A stretch of 64,000 nucleotides of DNA from Ceratorhiza oryzae-sativae (GCA_030998015.1 JARWMV010000250.1:248001-312000), one strand, 5' to 3'; shown: positions 36,999 through 48,397, numbered from the stretch's first letter. Made by a program: numbers and translations. Notes: generated from the sequence alone by a model not told the origin.

Positions 36999-38640
36999 TC
37001 ATGGTGCCTTTGGATGTGACTTGACATAGTCAGCCATGAGTTCTGGTGTGTTTACCAGGTCATTGTAAGTTAACCATTGTTGCTCATCATAACCAAGCCA
37101 TTTGACATAGTATTCGAAGATGTTAGACTTTTTGTTGTATCGCAACTTTATGATCTGTTCCACTTCGAATTCTTCTTCCCCTTCAGGAGTTACCACAGGT
37201 TGTGGTGGGGGAACCTGACATCCATAGGGGTCATCTTTATATTTGGTCAGGAGTGAAACATGAAATACTGGGTGTATTTTCATGGTTATCAGCAAGTCCA
37301 GTTTGAAGGCGTGAGTGCCATGTTGTGCTACCACCTTGAATGGTCCAATTCTCTTGTGGGCCAGTTTCCTGGAGGCCTGTCGTGTCTGTATGTTCTTGGT
37401 GTCAAGCCATACTTTGTCTCCAACCTTAATAGCTTCTGGGGTCCAGTGTTTCTGGTCATAATATTCTTTGATCCTCTGGTTTGATATTTCCAGAGCAGCC
37501 TTGAGTTTGTCATGACCCTTTTGAAGCCATTCTGCATGGTTGTCTGCTAGGGGGAATTCTTGTCCCTCCTTGTCCCCCACTGCCAGCCTTGGGTGGAAAC
37601 TGTAGTTTGCAAAGAATGGTGATTTGCCAGTTGAGGCATTGACACTGTTGTTATAGGCAAATTCAGCCAAGGGTAAGAGTGAGACCCAGTTGTCCTGCCA
37701 ATCTGATATGTAGTGTCTGATGTACCCTTCTACTACTTGGTTAGCCCTTTTGGATTGGCCATCTGTTTGAGGGTGATATGCTGTAGAGTAGGAGGGTTTT
37801 ATATCCAGCTGTTTGTACAAGTGCCTTAAAAATTTGGATGCAAAGTTGGGGCCATGGTCTGAGATGGTTTTTTGTGGTAACCTGTGAAGTTTCCATACAT
37901 AGGTTAAGAACAGGTTGGTGCAATCCATAGCACTGGCTTCCAATTGACATGGAATAAAGTGGACCATTTTTGTCAGGCAGTTGACAACTGTAAATATGGC
38001 ATCAAACCCTTCTGACAGGGGTAGCCCAGTGATCAAGTCATAGGTGATTTCCTCCCAAGGTTTTTCCAGTGCTGGTATTGGGTTTAGGAGCCCTGGGGGA
38101 ACTTGGTTGCTGTGCTTGTTCCTGATGCAGGATTCACAATGTGTGACATATTCGTTAACTGACTTTTTCATTGATGACCACACATATTTGCAGTTTAACA
38201 GTTCATATGTTCTGAACTGCCCTGGGTGTCCTGCTGCTGGGTTATCATGACGACTTTCAATGACCAGCTTGTGGAGTTCTTTATTGTTTGGGACATAAAT
38301 TTGGCCCTTGTATCATAAAAGTCCCTTGTCCCATTCCCAATTCTTGACCTTCTCATTGTCATCTAAGGCTTTTAGCACTTTTGATAGGTGCTCATCCCCT
38401 GGGATAGCATCCCTAATGAGTTGATCCAGGTCATGGTCTGGTGTGATTGCTTGTAGGCACAATGATTTTAACTCCAAAAATTGGTTTTGCACAAGTAGAG
38501 CTTGGCTCTCACTCCCCTCTTTAGGGATGTGTCTTGACAGCCTAGAGAGTATGTCTGCCCAACCATTCTTTGCTCCTTCAATGTATAGAATCTTGAATTC
38601 AAATCTGGATAGGAACTCATGCCATCATGTGACTCAGCCA
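36999..38640 (-). pseudogene. Ty3/gypsy integrase with C-terminal chromodomain (decayed)
   Basis: Region between RNase H and the 3' LTR of the minus-strand element. Visible parts: linker and zinc-binding H-H-C-C region (LVIESRHDNPAAGHPG, then CESCIRNK); catalytic core of the D,D-35-E type (ITYDLITGLP, TISDHGPNF, YHPQTDGQSKRANQ); C-terminal GPF-like module (HKRIGPFKVV); and a chromodomain (YYVKWLGYDEQQWLTYNDL) ending at 36999. Chromodomains in such chromoviruses steer integration to heterochromatin. Stops at about 38311 and 38637 interrupt the frame, both explicable as TGG-to-TGA type changes. The element is inactive. Confidence 0.85.
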
Positions 38641-39845
38641 TTCAGTGGCCGATTTGTCTTCCAATACTCCAAGTTTTTGTGATCACAAACAATGTTTACT
38701 GGGTGTTTGGCCCCTTCTAGCAAGTGACACCAGTGTTTGAGAGCTTTTATGATTTCCAGCATTTCTTTATTGTAGATATCATAGTTCCTTTCTGCTGGGA
38801 CCATAGCTTTAGAGTAGTAGGAGATTGGGTGGAGCATTCCTTCTTCCCCATATTGTAGTAGTACAGCACCTGTGGCATAGCCTGAGGTGTCTGTTTCCAG
38901 AATAAATGGTTTACCAGGCTCTGGCTGAATTAGGAAGGGGGCTTCTTTTAATTTCTGCTTCAGTAAGTTCCATGCCCAATCCCTCTCTTCTGTCCATTCC
39001 CACTTTATGTCCTTCTTGACTAATTCATAAAGAAATTTTGTAATCTTTGAAAAGTCTTTTATGAAGTGCCTTAACCAATTTGCAAATCCCAGCCCTTCCA
39101 GGACTTCAGTTGGGTTGGTAGGGGTTGGCCATTCAACAGCCTTTTCAACCTTGGCTGGGTCTACTTTAATCCCCTGGGGGGTCACTATGATTCCCAAGTA
39201 ATCAACTTCAGTGACATCAAAAACACATTTCTCCAGAGCACAGTATAAACCAGCCTTTTGAAGACAACATAGGACTTCCCTGACATGTGCATCATGTTCT
39301 TCTTGGGTTTTGGAGAACACTAGTATGTTGTCCATATAAATTACAACATAGATGCCCTTGATGTCTTGAAATTCTTCTCAGATCATAGCCATGAAGGTCC
39401 CAGGTGTGTTTTTCTGGCCAAATTGCATGACTAAGGGCTCATACAACCCATACTTGGTCTTGAAGGCAGCTTTCCATTCATCTCCTTCCTGGATCTGTAT
39501 AAGATTGAATCCCCACTTTAGATCAAACTTGGTAAATATCTTTGCCCTACATAAGGTTTCTACAATATCATTGATGTGTGGGAGTGGGTATACATTGGAG
39601 ATGGTCATCTTGTTTAGCTGCTGGTAATTGATGCACATGCGCAGCTTCCTGTTCTTCTTTTTAACAAATATGACAGGGGATGCCATTGGTGACCTTGATG
39701 GTCTAATATGCCCTGCCTTCAATTGGTGGTCCAGGGTCTTGTGCAATTCCACATCTTCCTTGACGCCCACACTATATATGGGGCCATGCCTTGGCTTAGC
39801 ATCTGGTTTTAGGTCTATCTCCATATCCCACTTTCTATATCCCAC
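38634..39845 (-). pseudogene. Ty3/gypsy reverse transcriptase and RNase H (decayed)
   Basis: Contains RT motifs in order: INYQLN-like MCINYQQLNKMT, KFDLKWGFN, the palm motif VIYMDNILVFS (YMDD-class, second Asp replaced by Asn), and EVDYLGIIVTPQGI. These are followed by the RNase H part (FILETDTSGYATGAVLLQ, HPISYYSKAM, IYNKEMLEI, IVCDHKNLEYW). A TGA near 39377 splits the frame between the RT fingers and palm. A 14-bp tandem duplication at the protease/RT boundary (about 39826-39853) shifts frame as well. The replaced active-site Asp alone would abolish activity. Confidence 0.85.
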
Positions 39846-40330
39846 TTTCTATGGGGTGGTAATGGCTGGACGTCATCTTCTTTGGCAAATATTTTCTTGA
39901 ATTCTTTGTATTTAGCTGGAAGCAAGTCTAAAGAGTCCAGCTGGAGCTCCTTGGGTTCATTTGCTTGCACATGTAGGGGTTTGGTGATGCAATGCCTTAA
40001 GCATATTGATGAGTTGAATTTCATGTCTTTTCCCTCCCAATCAATGTCAGGGTTATGGAATTTGAGCCATGACATGCCCAGGACCAAATCATTTTTGCCA
40101 ATGTTCACAACGTAGGCACTGAGAATTTCTTGGTGCTCCTGAATGCACAACTCAAAGGTGCAATAATGGGTCACAGACGCAGAGTCGATCTCCCTTCCAT
40201 CGATTACTTGTAGTTTCTTTGGTGTTTTTAGGGCAATGGTAGGGATATGATATTGTTTAACAAGATCTTCATGGATAAATACTGATGTGGCCCCTGAATC
40301 AATCATGGCCCATCTGCTGAATTTTTTCAT
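39815..40330 (-). pseudogene. Ty3/gypsy aspartic protease region
   Basis: Retropepsin-type motif DSGATSVFI near the N-terminus (ATG at about 40330), followed by LQVIDGREID and NDLVLGMSWLKFHNPDIDW, typical of gypsy Pol proteases. The frame runs into the duplicated segment before RT. Directly upstream, a solo LTR (40353-40713) separates it from the gag zinc-knuckle segment. Confidence 0.8.
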
Positions 40331-40352
40331 ATTGTATGCAGACTTGTGTTCA

Positions 40353-40713
40353 TGTCATGAACTGACATGCATATATCCACACTATAATATTTTCTCGATT
40401 TATTACATTTTATGAGATCATTTTCAAAACATACTTGCCTTTTATGGTATATCTGTGTCATGTGACTCCAGGGATGTTCTGGACCAATAACCAAGATGGA
40501 TTTCAACTCTGATGTGAAATTCCACAGTTCTGCAGTCACTTCTATCTCTTATCGGTCATGACTCACTGTATGGACTTGTTTGTTATGATGTGGCTCCTAT
40601 CATGTATATAAACCAGGTCAAGTTTGCAGAGGACTCCTCAAGAACTTGACCTCTCGTCGAATACAAGTTCTTTCTTACTATTTTCCTTGTTGCCTGACTT
40701 GTCATCGTCAACA
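40353..40713 (+). repeat. Solo LTR in inverted orientation with 5-bp target duplication GTTCA
   Basis: Same LTR family as 36605-36974 but in opposite orientation. It begins TGTCATGAACTG and ends GTCAACA. Both sides are flanked by GTTCA (40348-40352 and 40714-40718), a perfect 5-bp duplication as made by Ty3/gypsy integrases. It therefore arrived as a separate insertion into the gag-protease junction of the minus-strand element and later recombined to a solo LTR. Confidence 0.85.
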
Positions 40714-40867
40714 GTTCAGGGGTTATGCACAGAGGAAATGCATGAAAGAAAAACTGAAGTTGTGATTGGTTTCCTAATGACATACATTCCATTTCCATAA
40801 TTTTATTTTCATTCTGCACATTTTGTAACATAGTGCCCAAGACCACCCCCCTGGCACAGTTTGAGCT

Positions 40868-41026
40868 CATTCTTTTACCAACTCATCATCAGTTGTTTCC
40901 ACATCCTCTACAACCGCCTCGTATCCTGACATCTTGGCTGAGGGACATTTGGCAGTGATATGGCCACACCCTCCACAGTTGTAGCAGGTATTCGTCCCCT
41001 TCCCTTTTCCTGCACTATCCAGATCC
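40868..41026 (-). pseudogene. Gag nucleocapsid fragment (CCHC zinc knuckle)
   Basis: An open frame ending at TGA 40868-40870 encodes a zinc knuckle, CYNCGGCGHITAKC (C-x2-C-x4-H-x4-C), then an acidic tail. This is the end of Gag of the minus-strand gypsy element. The rest of gag and the 5' LTR are missing; the sequence is replaced at 41027 by another LTR-like segment. Confidence 0.75.
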
Positions 41027-41545
41027 TGTCATGGCCTAGATCATGACATGGATTTTATTATAATTTTCCTATATTTTATACATCTCTCTTTCTCATATTT
41101 TTTGGACAAGTCCTGTTTAATCAGATATATGCATAGAATTACTTACATGATCATGTGACCTTGTTGTTGTTTACGTTCTGTTTGTACCTTCTGGAATATT
41201 CTGTTACATGGCACCATTCTTACATTGTATGATAGTTGTCTTGCACCATATGTGTATTTGATATAGCTCATCATATGAATATATAAGGGAGAGTCTGAGA
41301 GCCTTAAGCCTCAGAACTCGACCTCCTGTCATATCCCCTCTACTACCTGTGTGACTTACAGTCCATAGTCCCTGCCCAGTCCCCTTAAGGACAAGTGCAC
41401 CTACTTCTACATCCTTGTGTCTTATCACACCCTCACTGTGCGTCCTACCTTAGACATTGTCAGTACAGCTTCCAGCATCGCTGCCCATAGGCTTGTCATC
41501 ACCACTTAGGTGTTTGACATTACCCTTCAGGTTGTAGCTCTGACA
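41027..41545 (+). repeat. LTR-like segment of a second family
   Basis: Starts TG (TGTCATGGCCTAG) exactly where the gag frame stops. It contains a TATA-like ATATATAAGG near 41279-41288 and could end at TTTGACA (41519) or CTCTGACA (41545). No matching partner or target duplication was found in the window. Confidence 0.4.
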
Positions 41546-42063
41546 ATTTATAAGCTCTAAATGCATGAATGAAACCAGCTAAGAGGCACATACAGGAGTG
41601 GAAGTAGCTGGGATACATTTCTGTGCAAGCACCCAATGGAATAAACCAGTCATGCTGAGGGCAGGAGTTCAGCTGGAAGTCTAAAAGCTACATGGATTAT
41701 AGTACCCCTGGGAGGGAATCTTTGATCTAAGTTTCAAGGGGACAGGGCAAAAACAAGGAAAGTTATAGACCATGCAGTGCAAATTGTCTCCAATCTCATA
41801 GTAAATCTGATCAAAAAGTCCAATTCTTGTACTGCATGGTCTGTAAATTTCCTTGTCTTTGCCCTGTCCCCTTGAAACTCAGATCAAAGATTCCCTCCCA
41901 GGGGTACTATAATCCATGTAGCTTTTAGACTTCCAGCTGAACTCCTGCCCTCAGCATGACTGGTTTATTCCATTGGGTGCTTGCACAGAAATGTATCCCA
42001 GCTACTTCCACTCCTGTATGTGCCTCTTAGCTGGTTTCATTCATGCATTTAGAGCTTATAAAT
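41546..42063. repeat. Second palindrome: inverted repeat with arms of about 235 bp
   Basis: The left arm (41546 to about 41785) begins ATTTATAAGCTC and the right arm (about 41827-42063) ends GAGCTTATAAAT. The spacer is about 40-50 bp. Near the centre the arms differ by a few bases (for example CAAAAACAAGG versus CAAAGACAAGG), so it is older than the 32.7 kb palindrome or under less correction. No ORF of note. Confidence 0.85.
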
Positions 42064-42721
42064 GATCATTGAATGTCTTAATGTCATTTGTATTAGATGA
42101 ACTGCCTAAATCAGTGTGAAACAAGGGGTGGGAGAGCATGCAAACCTAGCATCTTGAACAGCCTATAACTTTCTATTAGTGCATCCCAACTTGCTGAAAC
42201 TCCAAAAACATACTCTTATGGTGTTTAAAAGATGTCTGGCATATTTTGCTTTAGATAAATTGACCAGGAAATGAGCAGGCTAGCCTGTTTTTACCCAGCA
42301 TGAGCATCCAGGTATGAATTGTCAAATCAAATGGGACAGCCAAAAATTTCTCCAAACATTATCTTGCCATAGAGTCAAGCTGTTGTCCTGAAATTTTGCC
42401 AGGGAAATCATATGGCATATAGCTATATATTCTACTAACACATGTGTCTGATATTGTCTATCCTTCATCTTTTACAGTTGATTCTCTGTCAGATGGTCAC
42501 ATGTCCCATTTGATTTGTTGCCCACTGTAGAAGCTGCAGCACGACTTCAATGTGTGGCCTGAGGCCCAGAGTGCAATCAGTCCTATTCCCAAAAAGGTGA
42601 CAGACATGTGCCTACTGACTCTCTGTCCTCAAGTGTCAGATATGTCAAAAACTACACTAAAATTCTGGTCTGTTCTCTAGAATCTGTCCTGGGGTCTAGG
42701 TTTGGAAGAATTGTGGGTCCT
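42064..42721. other. CpG-poor, unidentified sequence
   Basis: The end of the transposon block before duplication copy 2. No coding similarity recognised. Base composition resembles the retroelements next to it, so it is probably decayed transposon DNA. Confidence 0.4.
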
Positions 42722-45700
42722 CACTAGCTAGGAGCCTGGAAATGTGGCTCGTTCAGCTGCCATAAAGAGACCGACTGGGCGATTTAACGTCAGCGCGTTT
42801 GTACCTGAAAGAATGAAGAGGGTTAGCACCTGTTGGATCGAAACTCCGTTTTCAGGATGGCGTGCCTGGACTCGAGTTCCGGCTACTGCTGCGCTTCCAT
42901 TTGTGTATTGGAAGTATTCCTATACCATGTGTAGGTCCCCTCCTCCGTGGCGGCGAACTATGGAATGTTTCGTAAATGGGGGTCTCACGAACGCTGCAAA
43001 TGTCTAGTGGTAAAAAATTAGCGGTACATTCAAGTAAATAGCATATATTCAACTTGGACATCTTTCACCGATTTTATCATGGTACTCAAAATGGAGAGAT
43101 CTTCGGTCAAACGAACGGCAAAGCGCACTTGAGAAGCCGTATTTCGGTAGGGCTGGTCTAATGACATGATTGCAAATAAGAAGAATGGGGTTTCTCATGG
43201 GATTGTCGCGAGTAGTGTCGTTGACCGGCTAACCCCGATTTATCATTTTGTATACAAATTATTACCCCCATTTGGGGCTTCACAACATTATCATGCAGAC
43301 TGGAAGCACCCGTTCAGCTCAAGGAACGAACTCGAGCGTAATAAGAACATCTAACTTGTCATTTCCAGGAGTGTTTGGTCATAAATGAACGCATTGATGC
43401 CGTCATTGGCCCTAGTATGGACTGAAGACTATAACCTATTCGTATAGTCCCACATTCAATTCAAATGCAAAATTTGCTCTTAGTTCGTTCCGAGGGGCGG
43501 CGATCTCGAGGCCAAGCCAACCCACGTGGATAAAGTGCTGCGGCTGACGAGACAGCTGCCCGAACGGGCCTTGATTCTCGCCTCAATAATGATGATGACA
43601 CGGTCTAAACTTATGTTGACATCACAATATGTAGAACTGTCCAACATCGCCCTGAGCCTGCTCACGTCCCCGAACAAGTACCCTCGGTATAAAGTCTTGG
43701 TTAGCCGAGCCGATGTATAACGCGTCCCTGCTCCTGACGCCCTCATTTTGTTCACTTCCATTGTTGCGATGGCTTCGGGACCCAACCTCGAACTCATCCG
43801 TGCACTTGCCGAGGCCAGTCCGGCAGTACAAACTGCCAAATACCTCGCAAGTGCGTTCTTCATACCTCTATCACTATGCTTCAACATATCAATCGCACTC
43901 ACCACTGCTGGAATAGTGGCAGCTTTCATGTTACTCGTCTTCGATATTCTTATCGGGCTTGACGATGAAATTAACTACATCTGGCTTAGCCGTTGGACCC
44001 TAGCTCGCGTTCTGTACTTTCTCAACCGCTTCACCCCCTTGCTCCTTTTATCGTAAGTTTCCTTCCCTACGACTATCTTCTACGGATTGAGGTGCTCAGT
44101 GTCCTGCTTGTGGCGGAAAGGCTCAACGCTATAAGTACATCTCTTGAGCTATTCTCCGTGTCATCTCGTGCTTAATGGGACTCGTTTTTGATAGCCTTTC
44201 TTGCGCCAACCACGTACCCGGCGGTTAGTACTTCACCGATTAAATTGGACATTCAATTTCAGTTCTAATCCTTCCACATAGGAGTCAGTTTATCCTTGAT
44301 GCATTTGAAGCGGACATCTAACGCCTCCTCGGACAGGTGCAAAACCTTGGTTTATGTGTCTTCATTTGGCTGTGTCTTTTGTGACATCGTGATTGGCAGT
44401 AAGGCGATATCCTTCAAAGCCGAGTTAGGCTAACCTTAATAATATAGTCACTCTCGTCACGCGTTGTTGGGCACTATACAATCAGCAGTGAGTTATTTTT
44501 AAAATTGTGTCTTTATTAAAGCACTGACCTTTGAATTAGATTTATCGTCGCAATGTAAGACACAATGCCCCTTTTATGGACTCAGTAGTTCAGGCCATAT
44601 TTAAGTCTTCTGGGGGGTTGCCTCATCGTCATATTCCTTATCCCGACTGTAATGCTTATCCATGTACAAACAGAAGTAAGTACCTTGCCGTATATTGCCT
44701 CTCAGAACGCCCCGGCTAACTTGCACCAAGCGCCAGACCTATTTACGCACCCCTTGTAAGTTGGTTATGCATGGGTTCGTACAGCGAATGACTCGTGTTA
44801 GTGCCGGGTGTATTCATAGGATGCATCATAATTCCCAGCGGCGGCAAACCATGGTTAATTTTCATGTTCCCCTTCGTGTTCGAAACCGTCGTTTTCGCCA
44901 TGACCGTTCAGCGGACAAGAAGCCTGATGGGAGAATTTGGTTCGATGCCATTCGTGAAACAGTTGTTGAAGGAGTACGTATAACTATCCATCCTGTCTTT
45001 CTGGTTTTCATCAGTTGCCGCCCTAGTGGAACCATCTTTTATTTCGCCATTTTGCTGGACCTTTTGTTCCAGTGCATCGGAGGAATGATACCGGGTGTCA
45101 GGATGGCAGCTGTCTCATCTGGGTGAATACGTTCCCATCTTTTACGCATCAACCATAGGGCTGACGGCCCAATCACCCCGCAGCATATATATATCATTTA
45201 GGAGCGTTATGTGCAATCGACTCATATGCTCACTATACTCATTCGGTCGATCAACAACCGTCATTAAGATCATGCCGATATCTTCAAAAACTTTTGGACT
45301 CGGTATTCCTATGACAACGCTCCAAACCAGCAACGTCACCTTTGGTGAACAGTTGAACGCCGAACCGAACACGCCCGCTGCTCAAATGTCTCAAATGTCT
45401 AGCGTTCGTATTTCCAGCGCCGTAGGGAGCTAGACAGGTTCCTGGCTCTTCACCTATTGGGCGCTAGAGCTTAGCCACGCTTGCAGAACGAAGAGAACAT
45501 TAATCAACGCCGGGACGGGTTGGTCTTCCTGATGCATGTATCATTTATTTATTCTATAATCAATCATTCGGGCTATTTAAGCACAATACTCTCCCAAGAC
45601 GCTTTCTCTGGGGGTTATGAGTTTAGCTAATTTACAAATGGGTCATGATATAACCTTGGCGAAATTGGCCGGCGGACGTTACGGCGACACATCAGTTCAT

Positions 45701-45998
45701 GGCATATCAAATGTCAGTTGATATCGGTTCTGGAGTGTGTGCTTTGGTGTCTGTAAGACAGATAGTTATCCGCAATCAATTCCTCATTTCTTGGAATATT
45801 CCGATGGCAGCATCCTGCCGGTTTCGCCGTGAGGACAACATTTTAGCCGACCCGCATGAAGCAGACAAGACTTCTTGAGGGTTGAGAGAGCCAGTTTCGG
45901 GACAGAATATATATAGGCGATACCACCTCTGTTCTTTGGTTTGTGTGACTTAGTGTCCCTAATTATCCTGTCCCTTGGGTCTGTTTGTCTGGCAACAT
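42722..45998. repeat. Segmental duplication, copy 2 (uninterrupted)
   Basis: Counterpart of 29722-34570. It lacks the palindromic insertion, so it shows the empty site (CAGTTCATGGCATATCAA near 45693). CpG sites lost in the right part of copy 1 are still present here. Confidence 0.85.
43769..45433 (+). CDS. DUF6533-type multipass membrane protein, copy 2
   Basis: Paralog of the gene at 30783-32442 with the same layout. The first exon starts at ATG 43769 (MASGPNLEL, then FDILIGLDDEINYIWLSRWTL). Later hydrophobic stretches are LIVIFLIPTVMLIHV, LVPGVFIGCIIIPSG, FPFVFETVVFAMTVQ and GTIFYFAILLDLLFQ. The last exon ends with a stop at 45431-45433. Differences from copy 1 are mostly conservative, and splice signals are retained in both, which argues that both have been under some constraint. 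The central junctions are not resolved. No function known for the family. Confidence 0.6.
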
Positions 45999-46252
45999 TT
46001 ACTGATTTATCTGAATGCGGACATATATGCTGGGGATTCACATCTTACTGTAGACCTTAACTTAGCCCCCTCCCACCCCTCGCATTCGGCCTTAGAATTG
46101 GACGAAGTTGGAAGTGTAACTTTCTTGGACCACAATGTAGACACGGCGCTGATCGGGCTCATGATTCATCGCTATCTGAGATTGAAAAAATAAAATATCC
46201 CGTAGGTGGGTCAGTTGGTTTCGTGTGATTAGCTGGGCTCAAGCTGAATTCC

Positions 46253-46646
46253 CTAAATGACAAGATTTTCCAGAATAATAGCGATATTTTGATATCGCTT
46301 CACCAGGGGGTAACTCTCGTCTGGTCTGGTCACTGCCCGCGTTGTGCGCTTGTGAAGTTCATCAACTGAAGCGATGCGCGTCCCTCCACACGTTATCGTG
46401 TCCACTAGGTTTCCTCTGGCCCTAGAGCATGATCCTAAACCGAGCCTTAGCTGAAGTACCTCAGGTAAGATTCGCCATTGCATCCGATAAAGATAAATTA
46501 TCCATTCGCATCCCTACCCAAGCCCTTGTCATCTCCTCCATAACGCCACCGACAAGTGGTATCGTCCCGTCCTGGCAGGCGAACTGAATAAAATCAGGGA
46601 TACTCTCAGGGTTGGTAACTGTGTCGGATTTTGAAGGTTGTATCAA
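46253..46646 (-). CDS. Possible small hypothetical gene
   Basis: Two open stretches in different frames (46461-46646 with DFIQFACQDGTIPLVGGVMEEM, then about 46253-46470 ending at 46253) could be two exons of one protein, but I found no clean splice junction and recognise no domain. It may be a gene fragment or chance ORFs. Confidence 0.2.
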
Positions 46647-47201
46647 AGCTCGGTAAGGCGCTCTTCAGATCAAAAGTTGTTGTTTGCTTAATTTCGTTCT
46701 CGATCGCTCGCCCACGCTCGCTTATATGCATGTGGCCCATGTATTTCATGGCGCATTTGTTTTTATGGACTATCTTATATACTAACCTTATGAAAAGGCA
46801 CGTAGATCCCCATCGTATTCAACCCCAGTTGTTCTCCGCATTCGCTCGCTCCGCTCGCTTAAGTCTATCTGCGCCGTACATTCGTCTCTTGCCACCGTCT
46901 CGACTCTCGACATCATGGGACCCTCGGCGCTTAGCTCATTCCGCCTCGAGTCGAACACTCACTATCTTCGGCCCATCGTTACCTATTCGTCTTCAAAACC
47001 TTAATTTCTTTCCTCACGTTGCCACCGATTCGCTACGAGAATAATCCCCCAACTACTATGTTACTTGTCCTGAATTGACGCAAGCTGCACGACATATTGT
47101 GCAACAGGGTTAATTCAATAATGAGCGATGTGCCAGCCATGGCGCTTGAGGCAGCCGCAAAGGGTTTCACGTGACCATCAGACAACGAGCCACCATCAAC
47201 C
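46647..47201. other. Intergenic, upstream of SF3a2
   Basis: About 550 bp with no recognised exon; it should contain the promoter of the SF3a subunit 2 gene. Confidence 0.4.
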
Positions 47202-48115
47202 ATGGGTGAGTTTCTAGCTGGTGCTACATTGACACGTCGACACTAACTTGTATCAGATTACCAGGTATGATTCACTGGGACTACCAAAAATTGATACCTA
47301 GGGTCTAACGACACCTACCAGAACCGTGTTGGTAGCAAATTTGGTGGTGGAGGTGTTGCTGGCGCGTCCGAGGCAAACGTTGACCGGCGTGAACGTTTGC
47401 GCAAGCTTGCGCTTGAGACAATTGACTTGGCAAAGGCAAGTCTTCTCATATTCTCATTTGGTCGCATACTTGCTAACGAAATGCTTGCGTAGGATCCATA
47501 TATCCTACGCAACCATCTTGGCTCCCTCGAATGTCGACTGTGTTTAACTCTTCACACTAATGAGGGTTCCTACCTTGCTCACACGCAAGGTAAAAAGCAC
47601 CAGACGAATCTTGCACGACGTGCGGCCCGTGATGCAAAGGACACTCAACTCATTACTGCGCCGGCTCAGGCTGCTCCTGTCCCACGCAAAATGTTCATCA
47701 AGATTGGACGTCCGGGTTATCGTGTTACCAAGGTGCGCGATCCTCTAACAGCTGCTACGCTCGGCGGAGGCGGCGCGAAGGAGGGAATGATGGTTCAGGT
47801 TCACCTGCCTCAAATTAAGGAAGGTGTTATTCCGCGACGGCGTTTTATGAGTGCATGGGAACAGAAAAAGGAGCAACCGAATCGGGCGTACCAGTACCTG
47901 ATCGTGAGTCAACTATCCCATTCTCGCTTCATATACTGATAGAAAGATAGGTTGCTGCGGAACCCTACGAGAGCATTGCATTTAGAATCCCTGCGCGAGA
48001 GATTGAAGATCCAGAGGAGAACCCGGACTGGAACTGGTCTCATTGGGATACTGACACCAAGCAATACAGTTTTCAATTCATGTTCCGCACCTCGTCTCTA
48101 GCGTACATGCAATGA
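47202..48115 (+). CDS. PRP11: Splicing factor SF3a subunit 2 (SAP62/Prp11)
   Basis: U2 snRNP component needed for branch-site recognition. Five exons: 47202-47205, 47257-47264, 47322-47435, 47493-47903 and 47951-48115, giving 233 residues. The product begins MDYQNRVGSKFGGGGVA and continues with the family's ERLRKLALETIDLAKDPY, the matrin/U1-type zinc finger (CRLCLTLHTNEGSYLAHTQGKKH in two parts: C-x2-C and H-x5-H), KIGRPGYRVTK, RRRFMSAWEQ, AAEPYESIAF and WNWSHWD. The animal Pro-rich heptad tail is absent, as in other fungi. Structurally odd points: the coding part of exon 1 is only ATGG, exon 2 is an 8-nt microexon (ATTACCAG), and the third intron (47436-47492) uses a GC donor. Confidence 0.92.
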
Positions 48116-48397
48116 TGACCTGTAATGCTTCGTGTGTCCCCTGTTTGTAGCTATACACGTTCCTCAGCCCCTCCTAGTGTTCGATTGCTCTCGTTCATGC
48201 CCTTCCCAGCGTCTTCCAGCTGTGTACCTGGTATTGTGGAGGCTGGCTTATGACTAAGCTAAGTCTAGCGCTCACTCTCATTTCAAAAACCTCAGTGATG
48301 CGCCGATCAGCCAAGAATCTTCCCTCGACCTCGAACGTCCCACTCATTTGTGACTCCATCCTTTGAGACTTCTACAACCTCTTCTACGTGGCTACCT

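Noticed and set aside
36605..40713. DIRS-like element, because the terminal sequences are inverted
   Set aside because: The coding region has a DDE integrase and chromodomain instead of a tyrosine recombinase, and one LTR is a separate solo insertion with its own target duplication.
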